A stretch of DNA of 64,000 nucleotides, from positions 1 to 64,000 of the forward strand of contig NZ_JSVC01000009.1 in the NCBI RefSeq assembly GCF_000814475.1, written 5' to 3'. The notes beneath the pieces were generated by a model. That model searched no databases. It was not told the DNA's origin and was given only the letters and a program-made list of their open reading frames with translations. This stretch comes from Flavihumibacter solisilvae. GTDB lineage: Bacteria > Bacteroidota > Bacteroidia > Chitinophagales > Chitinophagaceae. Each line of letters opens with the position of its first letter. Position 1 is the first letter of the stretch. The position numbers were made by a program, and so were the translations under genes. This document shows, one piece after another, positions 24,873 through 33,388 of this stretch.

Positions 24873-26744
24873 GTGAAAAAAAGCAAACTGCTGCTTGCAT
24901 TCCTGTTATTGGCCAACTGCCTGGGATATGCGCAAACTGCGACCGAGAAACCGCTCCGTTTTGCCTTCCTGACTGACCTGCATGTGAGTCCGGGTATCGA
25001 CAGCGAAAGCGGTCTTGAATCGATCGTGGATGAGATCAACCGTACTCCTTTCGACTTCGTTGTCGTGACGGGCGATGTCAGCAATACCGGTTCCAATGCC
25101 GAACTGGAATCAGTGAAGCGGATCCTTACGAGGCTGAAGCATCCGTTCCATGTACTGCCTGGCAACCACGAGACGAACTGGTCTGAGAGCGCCGGCAAAA
25201 CATTCCTGGACCATTGGAAGAATGACCGCTTTTCATTTAACCATGGCCGGTACTTCTTTATCGGCTTCAATACCGGTCCATACCTGAAAATGGGCGACGG
25301 ACATGTAAAACAGGAAGACCTGCTCTGGCTGAAAAGGGAACTTGCCGAAAAACTGAAACCGGGAATGGACGTTGTTTCACTCGCCCACTATCCTATCGGC
25401 GACGGCCTCGATAACTGGTTCGATGTAACGGCAATCCTCAAACAGTACCCGACGAAACTGATCCTTTGCGGTCATGGCCATCGCCTGTCGCTGCACAATT
25501 TCGACGGCATCACCGGTGTAATGGGAAGAAGCAGTCTCCCTAAAAACACGGCGGGACTCGGTTATAACATCATTACGCTTCAGAATGACTCCGTACAGAT
25601 AGAAGAAAAGATCGTGGGCGAAGCAAAGCCGCGACTGTTCCAGCATATGTCACTTGCCGAAAACAAGGCGCTGCAGAAAAAGATCTCCGGTCCGGCTCCC
25701 GACTATTCCATCAACGAAAAGTATGCGAAGCATGCGCCCAAATTTTCTTACCAGGACAATGCGTCCCTGTTCACTGCGGCAGTTCCTGCCGGAAAGAAAG
25801 CCATCACATTTGGCACATCGGATGGGAATCTAAAACTCATTGATGCCACTACAGGTAAACTGCTCTGGAAAGACAGTGTATTCGGAAGCATTTATACCAA
25901 CCCGTTATATACCGGGGAATACATCATTGCCGGCACCATCAGCGGCCAACTGATCGCCTGGAACCAGAAGAACGGTACACGTGCCTGGACCCTCGAATTC
26001 AATGAACCACTGATCAGCGAGCCCATTCAACATAACAACCTGATCTATCTCGGCGTGGGCAGCGGAACCATGTACTGCATGGATGCGCGCGACGGAAAGA
26101 TCATCTGGTCGTACAAAGGCATTGAAGGCCAGTTGCAGGCAAGACCTGCACTAAGCAAAGATGGAAAGCAACTGGTATTCGGAGCGTGGGACACTCACCT
26201 CTACTGCCTAAATGCAACCAATGGCGAACTGAAATGGAAATGGAACAATGGCAGTCGCGCCAAACTTTACTCTCCCGGCAACGTGGTACCTGCCATCGCA
26301 GGCAATAAAGTGATCATCGTTGCTCCTGACAGGTATATGACCGCGATTGACCTGCAGACCGGGAAAACAATCTGGCGCAATAACCAGTACCGGGTGCGTG
26401 AATCACTCGGCATTTCAGCCGACGGCCAGACTGTTTACGCGAAAACCATGATGGATACGGTAATCGCGGTAGCGACCAGCCCGGATACCATGCAGGTAAA
26501 ATGGATCGTCAATGCCGCGTTCGGATATGAGCATAACCCCTGTCCTATTACCGTCCATAACGGTGTGGTGTTCACCGGAACAAAGAACGGCGAGTTGGTG
26601 GCCATCGACGAAAAGAAGGGACAGATGCTTTGGAAATACAAGGCAGGCAATTCATCGATCAATGCTATCCGTACCGGCAAAAAAGATGAGATCTGGATCA
26701 GTCTCATCGAAGGAAAAATTCAGCGTTTCAATCAATCACTATAA
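24873..26744 (+). CDS. Secreted metallophosphoesterase fused to a PQQ-type beta-propeller
   Basis: This protein of about 623 residues starts at the GTG at 24873, which gives a good signal peptide (KKSKLLLAFLLLANCLGYAQ). An in-frame ATG at 24792 overlaps the DeoR gene and is rejected. Residues about 28-260 form a calcineurin-type phosphoesterase with every metal motif: TDLHV, GDVSN, GNHE, LAHYP and CGHGH. The C-terminal half (about 300-620) holds repeated PQQ/pyrrolo-type blades such as LIDATTGKLLWKDS, YCMDARDGKIIWSY and AIDEKKGQMLWKYK. It probably cleaves phosphoesters in the periplasm or at the surface. It is followed after 26 bases by susC-type and susD-type genes. Confidence 0.9.
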   Translation: MKKSKLLLAFLLLANCLGYAQTATEKPLRFAFLTDLHVSPGIDSESGLESIVDEINRTPFDFVVVTGDVSNTGSNAELESVKRILTRLKHPFHVLPGNHETNWSESAGKTFLDHWKNDRFSFNHGRYFFIGFNTGPYLKMGDGHVKQEDLLWLKRELAEKLKPGMDVVSLAHYPIGDGLDNWFDVTAILKQYPTKLILCGHGHRLSLHNFDGITGVMGRSSLPKNTAGLGYNIITLQNDSVQIEEKIVGEAKPRLFQHMSLAENKALQKKISGPAPDYSINEKYAKHAPKFSYQDNASLFTAAVPAGKKAITFGTSDGNLKLIDATTGKLLWKDSVFGSIYTNPLYTGEYIIAGTISGQLIAWNQKNGTRAWTLEFNEPLISEPIQHNNLIYLGVGSGTMYCMDARDGKIIWSYKGIEGQLQARPALSKDGKQLVFGAWDTHLYCLNATNGELKWKWNNGSRAKLYSPGNVVPAIAGNKVIIVAPDRYMTAIDLQTGKTIWRNNQYRVRESLGISADGQTVYAKTMMDTVIAVATSPDTMQVKWIVNAAFGYEHNPCPITVHNGVVFTGTKNGELVAIDEKKGQMLWKYKAGNSSINAIRTGKKDEIWISLIEGKIQRFNQSL

Positions 26745-26770
26745 TAACAAACCAAACCAAACACGTCAAC

Positions 26771-29700
26771 ATGGGAAATTTAAAGTCTCTGCTGGTAGTG
26801 CTGCTGCTAACCTGTATATCAGGTTTGGCGGTGGGACAAACGATCAGCGGCGAGGTTGTGGACAAAGCCTCGCAGCAACCCATTTCGGGGGCAACTGTAC
26901 GTGCCGGGGATGCCGGTACTTCCACCGATGATAGCGGAAAATTCAGTTTTACTGCTCCGGATGGAACAAAATCCATTACCATATCATCAGTTGGTTATGG
27001 TACAATTACCGTAAAAGTTGGAAGCGGAAATATCCGTATCCAGCTGGAACACGATGACAAATCACTGGAACAGGTGGTCGTTGTAGGCTATGGCACCCAA
27101 AAGAAAGCCAATCTTACCGGTGCTGTTTCAACAGTAAATGTTACCAAGCAAATGCAGTCAAGGCCGATGACGGATCCTGCGCGTGCATTGCAGGGCGCAG
27201 TACCAGGACTTACCATCAGTACTACAACAGGTGATCTGGGTTCCAATCCACAGATCCGCCTGCGCGGTGTAACGGGATCATTGAATGCTGCCAATGGTGC
27301 ACAGCCTCTTATCCTCGTAGATAACGTGGAGATTCCAAGCCTGATGCTGGTAAACCCTGAAGACATTGAAGCTATTTCTGTATTGAAAGATGCAGCCTCC
27401 ACATCAATTTATGGAAGCAGGGCTGCATTTGGCGTTGTGCTGATTACTACAAAAACGGGAAAGAAGAATTCAAAAAGCAGGATCACCTATTCCAACAACT
27501 TTTCCTGGAGCACACCAACTACAACGCCTAAGATTGCAGATGCTGCTGACGGACCGGAATATGCGCTTGCAGCAGCGATTCGTACCAACCCCAATAACAC
27601 TTTCTTCGGGACTGTTGGGATGACATTCGATGAAGCAAGCATTCAGAAGATCCGCGATTGGCAAAAGACCTACGGTGGCCAGGATCTTGGACCCGAAATG
27701 GTTGAAGGACGTGACTTTGAAGACATCGGCGGTAAGAAGTATTTCTACCGTCCATGGGATGCCGTTGACCTGTACATGAAGAAATGGACGCCGCAACAAA
27801 ACCATAACCTCAACTTCACAGGAGGCAATGATAAAACGTCTTACAACGTCAATCTCGGTTACCTCGATCAGAAAGGTGTACTGACCGAAAAAACTGATCT
27901 TTTCAAAAGGTATAATGCTTCATTCAGCATCAACTCCGCAGTTACTCCATGGCTGGACCTGACTGGAAAGGTGATGATGTCTAAAACAGAACAGGAGACT
28001 CCGTTTTCATATAACGGTACTGCATTTGATCCTTTGTATTACCTCTATCGCTGGCATGGAGTATATCCTTACGGAACTTTCCAGGGCAAACCTTTCCGTA
28101 ACGTGATCACAGAAATGCAGCAGGCTAACATGGTTGAAGAAGCCCGCAACTTTCTTCGGACAACAGTTGGCGGAACATTCAAGATCACAAAGGGTCTGAC
28201 ACTGAATACAAACTATACTTATACCAACAACAATAACCACATCAAAGATCCAGGCGGTGTTGCCACAGCATGGAACCAGTGGAACGCTGTGTGGGTATAC
28301 GGACCGTATTCTTCTGCAACATATAACAGGATCGCATATTATTCCGAATGGAATGAACTGCATACTGTAAAAGCATTTGCAACATATCAGAAAGATATCA
28401 AGGATCATGATTTCAAGGTTATTGCGGGTATGGATGTTGACCTTTACAAACCCTTTTCACAAGGTTCTGAAAAACAAAACCTGATTGACCAAACCCAACC
28501 TGAATTGCCATTGGCCACAGGAAATATGATCACTTCAGGTGGACGTGTCGACTGGAAAGGAATACGGGAATGGACAACACAGGGATTCTTTGGAAGGATC
28601 AACTATACTTTCAGAAATAAATTCCTCCTCGAAGTGAATGGTCGTTTTGACGGATCTTCATATTTCCCATCCAATGACCGTTGGGCATTTTTCCCTTCTG
28701 TATCTGCAGGATATATTATTTCTGATGAAAAGTTCATGGACTTTGCAGCACCCGTGCTCAGTCACCTGAAACTCCGTGCTTCTTATGGTTCGTTGGGAAA
28801 TACAGACGTGGGCAGCGCTACTTTCAGGCCCTCAATGTCTTCTTCAACCTCAGGATGGTGGATAGGCAGCACCAACATGCTGACTGTTAACACTCCTGCA
28901 CTGGTTCCGCCAGTATTGAAATGGGAGACCATCAAATCACTTGATTTCGGTTTTGATGCAAGATTACTGAATAACAAAGTTGGTGTGAGCTTCGACTGGT
29001 ATCGTAGAACAACCAGTGATATGATCACATCCGGAGAGGTGCTTCCTGCTACATTTGGCGCAACACCTCCTAAAAGGAACTACGGTGAAATGCAGACAAC
29101 TGGATGGGAAATTGCAATTGACCTCAACCATGGTTTCAGCAACGGGCTGAATATCAACGGTACACTGTCTTTCTCTGATTTCAAAGAAGAGATCACCAAG
29201 TACGATGGAAACAATATCAACGGGTATTACAAAGGCAAGCAGCTGGGCGAAATCTGGGGATATAGAACCGATCGTTTCTTTACAAAGGATGATTTTGAGC
29301 AGGATGCGAGCGGAAACCTGATCACTGATGCCAGCGGCCATTACATTCCCGCTAAAGGAGTGCCAACACAGTCCAAGCACGAAGCGAGCTGGTTCTTCTA
29401 TGGACCTGGTGACATAAAGTATAAAGACCTTAACGGTGACGGAACAATCTTTACCGGTGCGAAAACATTAGATGATCATGGTGACATGGTAGTAATTGGA
29501 AACAGTACACCTCGCTATCAGTATGGCATCCGCCTTGGTGCAGACTGGAAAGGAATTGATTTCAATTTGTTCATTCAGGGTGTCGGCAAGCGCGATTATT
29601 GGGGAACGGGTATGATCGTAATTCCTGGTTTCAATCCCAGTGACAACATGTATGCACACCAGATGGATTACTGGACTCCTGAAAATCCGGATGCATTCTA

Positions 29701-30019
29701 TCCGCGTCCTTCCAATACCGGTCAATCTAATGATGCTCAAAACTTCCTGGTACAGGACAAATACATGCTGAACATGGCTTACATGAGGTTGAAATCTGTT
29801 GGTATCGGTTATACGATCCCGGCACATCTCACTCAAAAAGCTAAACTGCAGCGTATGCGCATCTATGTGAATGGTGAAAACCTGTTTGAAAAAGAAAACC
29901 TGAGTGTGCCAATCGATCCTGAAGTTGGATTTAAGAACGCCAGCAGCCAGGCTGCCACTTTCGGCCGTGTTTATCCATACCGCAGAACGGTTTCCTTCGG
30001 AATCCAGGCAACATTATAA
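26771..30019 (+). CDS. SusC/RagA-family TonB-dependent receptor
   Basis: This 1082-residue outer-membrane importer has a signal peptide (about 1-22), then a carboxypeptidase-D regulatory-like domain (about 23-95, ISGEVVDKASQQPISGATV) and a TonB-box-like VVVVGYGTQKK. The plug domain contains the family signature EDIEAISVLKDAASTSIYGS, and a 22-strand barrel ends in VSFGIQATL. SusC proteins form a lidded channel with a SusD lipoprotein, which is encoded 21 bases downstream. No glycoside hydrolase is in the operon. The partner enzyme is the phosphoesterase-propeller protein, so a phosphorylated ligand is a reasonable inference. Confidence 0.95.
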   Translation: MGNLKSLLVVLLLTCISGLAVGQTISGEVVDKASQQPISGATVRAGDAGTSTDDSGKFSFTAPDGTKSITISSVGYGTITVKVGSGNIRIQLEHDDKSLEQVVVVGYGTQKKANLTGAVSTVNVTKQMQSRPMTDPARALQGAVPGLTISTTTGDLGSNPQIRLRGVTGSLNAANGAQPLILVDNVEIPSLMLVNPEDIEAISVLKDAASTSIYGSRAAFGVVLITTKTGKKNSKSRITYSNNFSWSTPTTTPKIADAADGPEYALAAAIRTNPNNTFFGTVGMTFDEASIQKIRDWQKTYGGQDLGPEMVEGRDFEDIGGKKYFYRPWDAVDLYMKKWTPQQNHNLNFTGGNDKTSYNVNLGYLDQKGVLTEKTDLFKRYNASFSINSAVTPWLDLTGKVMMSKTEQETPFSYNGTAFDPLYYLYRWHGVYPYGTFQGKPFRNVITEMQQANMVEEARNFLRTTVGGTFKITKGLTLNTNYTYTNNNNHIKDPGGVATAWNQWNAVWVYGPYSSATYNRIAYYSEWNELHTVKAFATYQKDIKDHDFKVIAGMDVDLYKPFSQGSEKQNLIDQTQPELPLATGNMITSGGRVDWKGIREWTTQGFFGRINYTFRNKFLLEVNGRFDGSSYFPSNDRWAFFPSVSAGYIISDEKFMDFAAPVLSHLKLRASYGSLGNTDVGSATFRPSMSSSTSGWWIGSTNMLTVNTPALVPPVLKWETIKSLDFGFDARLLNNKVGVSFDWYRRTTSDMITSGEVLPATFGATPPKRNYGEMQTTGWEIAIDLNHGFSNGLNINGTLSFSDFKEEITKYDGNNINGYYKGKQLGEIWGYRTDRFFTKDDFEQDASGNLITDASGHYIPAKGVPTQSKHEASWFFYGPGDIKYKDLNGDGTIFTGAKTLDDHGDMVVIGNSTPRYQYGIRLGADWKGIDFNLFIQGVGKRDYWGTGMIVIPGFNPSDNMYAHQMDYWTPENPDAFYPRPSNTGQSNDAQNFLVQDKYMLNMAYMRLKSVGIGYTIPAHLTQKAKLQRMRIYVNGENLFEKENLSVPIDPEVGFKNASSQAATFGRVYPYRRTVSFGIQATL

Positions 30020-30040
30020 TATTTAAAATCTGGCTACAAC

Positions 30041-31735
30041 ATGAAAAAATATATTTTATTTATAGCTACCGCAGCACTTGCATTTGCGGGCTGTAAGAAA
30101 GAGTTTCTCAATCGTCCGCCGGAGGACCAACTATCCGACGACACATATTGGACCAGCGAAAGTAATGTCCGCATTTTTGCCTGGGACTTTTATCCCCGTT
30201 ATTTCGATGGTTATGGTTCAGGATTTACCTGGGGAAAATATTTTTCCGGTCAATCTCTGAATGATGATTTCGCACCATCTGCTCCAACGCAGTTCATCAA
30301 AAATATACCGACTTCCGCTTCCTCAACCAGCTGGGGATTTTCCTGGATCAGGAAGGCCAATTTGTACCTGAACAGGATCCAGACTGTGCCTATGGAAGAA
30401 GCAGCAGTGAAACACTGGAGTGGTATAGCACGTTTCTTCCGGACCCTTGAATACCACAACCTGGTAAAGCGTTATGGCGATGTTCCCTGGTACGGTACAG
30501 TATTGGGTGAAACTGACTTTGATCAGTTGTATAAGCCACGCGACTCCCGGGCACTGGTGGTTGACAGTATGTTGAATGACCTTAAATATGCAGCTGAAAA
30601 TGTTCGTGAAAGCGACGGTGATAAAGGCCTTCATGTAAATAAAGCTGTTGTGCTTGCTTTCATGTCGAGGATCATGCTTTATGAAGGAACTTACTTTAAG
30701 TACCATAATATTGACCAGTCAAAGGCTACCATCTACCTTGAAGCAGCAAAGTGGGCAGCTGATCAGCTGATCACTTCAGCAAAGTATACTATTGGAGATG
30801 AGTATCGCTCACTTTTCAGTTCACTCAGCCTCGCAAGTGCGAAAGAGATCATCATGTATCGGAAATATGAAACAGGTATGATCACTCACGCTCTCGCAAG
30901 TTATAACTACCTGGAACCGCAGACCGGAATTTCAAAGGATGCGGTTGACAGCTACCTGGCAAACGATGGACTTCCAATTGGTGTATCAACTGCTTACCAG
31001 GGTGATAATGGAATTGACAAGGTTATGGCCAACAGGGATCCCAGGATGTATGCCACAGTAGTAAATCAACTGAGGATAAGCAAGTATGCTTCAAACTATT
31101 CCACCTCAGGTTTTTCACTGCACAAGTTCCTCAACGAGTCAGTTAAAAATCTTCCGGAGGGCGGTGGTAGTCTGAACCAGACAGACGCACCAATTATCCG
31201 TTACGCGGAGGTATTGCTGAACTACGCAGAGGCAACTGCTGAACTTGGCCAGCTTACGCAGGCTGACCTGGACAAATCTGTCAATGTATTGAGAAAGAGA
31301 ACAGGTATCAATATGCCTAACCTCCAGGTTATGGGCGACCAGCCTGCTATCAATGGTGTGTTATATGATGACCCTTCAAGGGATGCCACTGTCAGCTCAA
31401 TTATCTGGGAAATCCGCCGTGAGCGTAGGATTGAACTCATGATGGAAGGATTCAGGTATGACGACCTCAGGCGCTGGAAAAAGCTTGATTATACCGATAC
31501 CCAAGCAAATGCAGACATTAACAAAGGAGCATGGATCCGTAAAGCGGATTATCCCAATACTGATGTATTCATTGAAGGCGGTGCGGCTGAAGGATATATT
31601 ATTCCTGCAACCAAGGCCGAATCTCAGCGTCCTTTCCTTGATCCCAAAGTTTACCTTGATCCTATTCCCCTTGACCAGATCAAGCTATACGAGGATAACG
31701 GGTATGAACTGAAACAAAACCCGGGCTGGCAATAA
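30041..31735 (+). CDS. SusD/RagB-family surface lipoprotein
   Basis: This 564-residue lipoprotein has the lipobox FAGCKKEFLN near residue 17 and the early SusD motif PPEDQLSDDTYWTSE. The TPR-like helical body includes RFFRTLEYHNLVKRYGDVPW, YAEVLLNYAEATAELGQ and IIWEIRRERRIELMMEGFRYDDLRRW, which are hallmarks of the family. It binds the substrate as the lid of the SusC channel encoded 21 bases upstream. A strong terminator follows at 31767, closing the DeoR-phosphoesterase-SusCD operon. Confidence 0.95.
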   Translation: MKKYILFIATAALAFAGCKKEFLNRPPEDQLSDDTYWTSESNVRIFAWDFYPRYFDGYGSGFTWGKYFSGQSLNDDFAPSAPTQFIKNIPTSASSTSWGFSWIRKANLYLNRIQTVPMEEAAVKHWSGIARFFRTLEYHNLVKRYGDVPWYGTVLGETDFDQLYKPRDSRALVVDSMLNDLKYAAENVRESDGDKGLHVNKAVVLAFMSRIMLYEGTYFKYHNIDQSKATIYLEAAKWAADQLITSAKYTIGDEYRSLFSSLSLASAKEIIMYRKYETGMITHALASYNYLEPQTGISKDAVDSYLANDGLPIGVSTAYQGDNGIDKVMANRDPRMYATVVNQLRISKYASNYSTSGFSLHKFLNESVKNLPEGGGSLNQTDAPIIRYAEVLLNYAEATAELGQLTQADLDKSVNVLRKRTGINMPNLQVMGDQPAINGVLYDDPSRDATVSSIIWEIRRERRIELMMEGFRYDDLRRWKKLDYTDTQANADINKGAWIRKADYPNTDVFIEGGAAEGYIIPATKAESQRPFLDPKVYLDPIPLDQIKLYEDNGYELKQNPGWQ

Positions 31736-31766
31736 GCATAAACCCGGTTTTCTGAAAACACATACG

Positions 31767-31800
31767 AGCTGCCTGATTTTTTCAGGCAGCTTTCTTTTTA
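31767..31800 (+). terminator. Rho-independent terminator of the SusCD operon
   Basis: AGCTGCCTGA (31767-31776) pairs perfectly with TCAGGCAGCT (31782-31791) and is followed by TTCTTTTT. It lies 31 bases after the SusD stop. Confidence 0.85.
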
Positions 31801-31877
31801 TCCCACCATTGCAGAAACACGCAAAAAAATCTTAATTTAAACATGAAATTGCGCGAAGAACCTGCAATCTGTTTCGG

Positions 31878-31895
31878 GTTTATGCGTTTTTCCAT
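31878..31895 (+). promoter_or_regulatory. Putative operator upstream of the second DeoR gene
   Basis: GTTTATGCGTTTTTCCAT matches the motif upstream of DeoR copy 1 (24029-24047) except for one deleted G and one substitution. It lies 28 bases before the ATG at 31924. Confidence 0.5.
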
Positions 31896-31923
31896 TTTAA
31901 CCCAACTGCTTATCCTTATTGCC

Positions 31924-32673
31924 ATGCTAAAAAAGGAACGACAAGCCTATATCCTGCACAAGGTCAACCTGCACAACAAGGTATTATCCACACAGCTATG
32001 TGAAGAGATCCAGGTGTCAGAAGATACGATCCGCCGCGACCTGCAGGAAATGGCGGAGGAAGGGAAACTCATCAAAGTGCATGGCGGGGCATTGTCACAT
32101 TCTTTCAGCCAGGTAACCTTTTCGCCAAAAGAAGTCTATTCGCAGGAAAATAAAATGAGTATTGCCCGCAAGGCAGCCAGCCTGATCAAAGACGGCATGT
32201 TTGTACTAACCAGCGGCGGTACCACCATTATGGAACTGGCAAAGGCATTGCATCCCGGGCTCAAAGCCACTTTTATTTCCGGCAGTATCCCGGCTGTACT
32301 TGAATACATGAACCATCCCAATATCGATGTGATTGTGATCGGTGATAAAGTATCCAAGAGTTCACGAATCACTGTTGGGTCAGAAGCGATTTCCCAGATC
32401 AAAAGGATCAAGGCCGATATCTGTTTTCTTGGGATAAATGCCATTGACCTGAATCACGGCGTAACTGATAACGACTGGGAAGTGGTCATGATCAAACGGG
32501 CCATTATAGAAGCCTCGCAGAAAGTAGTGTGCCTCACTATCTCCGAAAAAATGGAATCCATACAGCCACTCCATGTATGCGATCTCAAAGACGTAGACTT
32601 ACTGATTACAGAACTTGATTCAGCTGACCCGCAGCTTCAGCAATACAGGGCGGCGGGAATAAACCTGTTGTAA
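31924..32673 (+). CDS. DeoR/GlpR-family transcriptional regulator (copy 2)
   Basis: This 249-residue regulator aligns without gaps to the copy at 24089. In the first 61 residues only 16 positions differ. The winged helix (VSEDTIRRDLQEMAEEGKL) and the sensor motifs (SGGTTIMELAKAL, VTDNDWEVVMIKRAI) are intact. The ATG at 31924 makes it the same length as copy 1. A longer in-frame start at 31843 would translate the operator-like motif and is rejected. It lies after the terminator of the SusCD operon, so it is expressed separately. Confidence 0.93.
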   Translation: MLKKERQAYILHKVNLHNKVLSTQLCEEIQVSEDTIRRDLQEMAEEGKLIKVHGGALSHSFSQVTFSPKEVYSQENKMSIARKAASLIKDGMFVLTSGGTTIMELAKALHPGLKATFISGSIPAVLEYMNHPNIDVIVIGDKVSKSSRITVGSEAISQIKRIKADICFLGINAIDLNHGVTDNDWEVVMIKRAIIEASQKVVCLTISEKMESIQPLHVCDLKDVDLLITELDSADPQLQQYRAAGINLL

Positions 32674-32698
32674 CAGGAAATTCGGGGAGGTAAGTTTT

Positions 32699-33283
32699 TT
32701 AAACGTGGCGACAACAGCCTTGCCGTTTTAAAAGTATATGCTTTTTAGCAGCCTGAGCCATTGTGACGACTGCTGCACCCATCATAATCACATCTTTGAT
32801 GACCAATCGGCCCGCGGCACTCAAATAAGGGAACCCGAATTCCTTGTCACCCAGGTCCGCAACCCATGTTTCGGGTGTCGTGATCAAAAATGACAACGTA
32901 ACCAGCGACATAATAAAGGCAAGGAAACTACCAACTGCTGAAACAGCGGGCCAAACCGGATACAGTGCAATCAGCACCCCGATCAGCATTATTACAGCAC
33001 CTAAGCCATAGGAAAAAAGGTAGGTATTATTATCCTCGTGCCAGGTAATATTTGCCGGCTTGTACTCCCCCTCCTTGTTCATGTACTTTTTATATTCGGG
33101 TGCTTCATACTTGTATAAAAAATTCATCACAGGACTGTTGGCAACAAAAGGAACTATTCCAACGGCTTCATATCGGAATGCCTTTAACCCTCCTATCCAT
33201 AGTAACACGATCACAAGTCCGACACGGGCTAAATGAATGCCAGTGTTTTGCAATGATGCAGCATAAATGAATATTTTTTCCAT
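32699..33283 (-). CDS. DUF417 (YkgB/RclC-like) membrane protein
   Basis: This 194-residue inner-membrane protein has about four TM helices (near 18-36, 90-112, 113-135, 157-177). The DUF417 stretches LARVGLVIVLLWIGGLKAFRYEA and GIVPFVANSPVMNFLY are near the N-terminus. The E. coli member RclC belongs to the reactive-chlorine resistance operon, and the molecular role is unknown. It ends in a Cys-rich tail (GCCRHV). It is convergent with DeoR copy 2, and a TAnnTTTG box lies 29 bases upstream. Confidence 0.87.
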   Translation of the reverse strand: MEKIFIYAASLQNTGIHLARVGLVIVLLWIGGLKAFRYEAVGIVPFVANSPVMNFLYKYEAPEYKKYMNKEGEYKPANITWHEDNNTYLFSYGLGAVIMLIGVLIALYPVWPAVSAVGSFLAFIMSLVTLSFLITTPETWVADLGDKEFGFPYLSAAGRLVIKDVIMMGAAVVTMAQAAKKHILLKRQGCCRHV

Positions 33284-33311
33284 AATGTGTTTTGGAGCAA
33301 AATTGATTACA

Positions 33312-33319
33312 CAAAGCTA
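33312..33319 (-). promoter_or_regulatory. -7 element upstream of the DUF417 gene
   Basis: The minus strand reads TAGCTTTG, an exact TAnnTTTG match 28 bases before the ATG. No clear -33 element is seen. Confidence 0.5.
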
Positions 33320-33388
33320 AACCACCACCATAGCGTCCCACTTGCGTTTGGGTAAGAAATGGCATTGATTAAAATCAACAATAAATTA

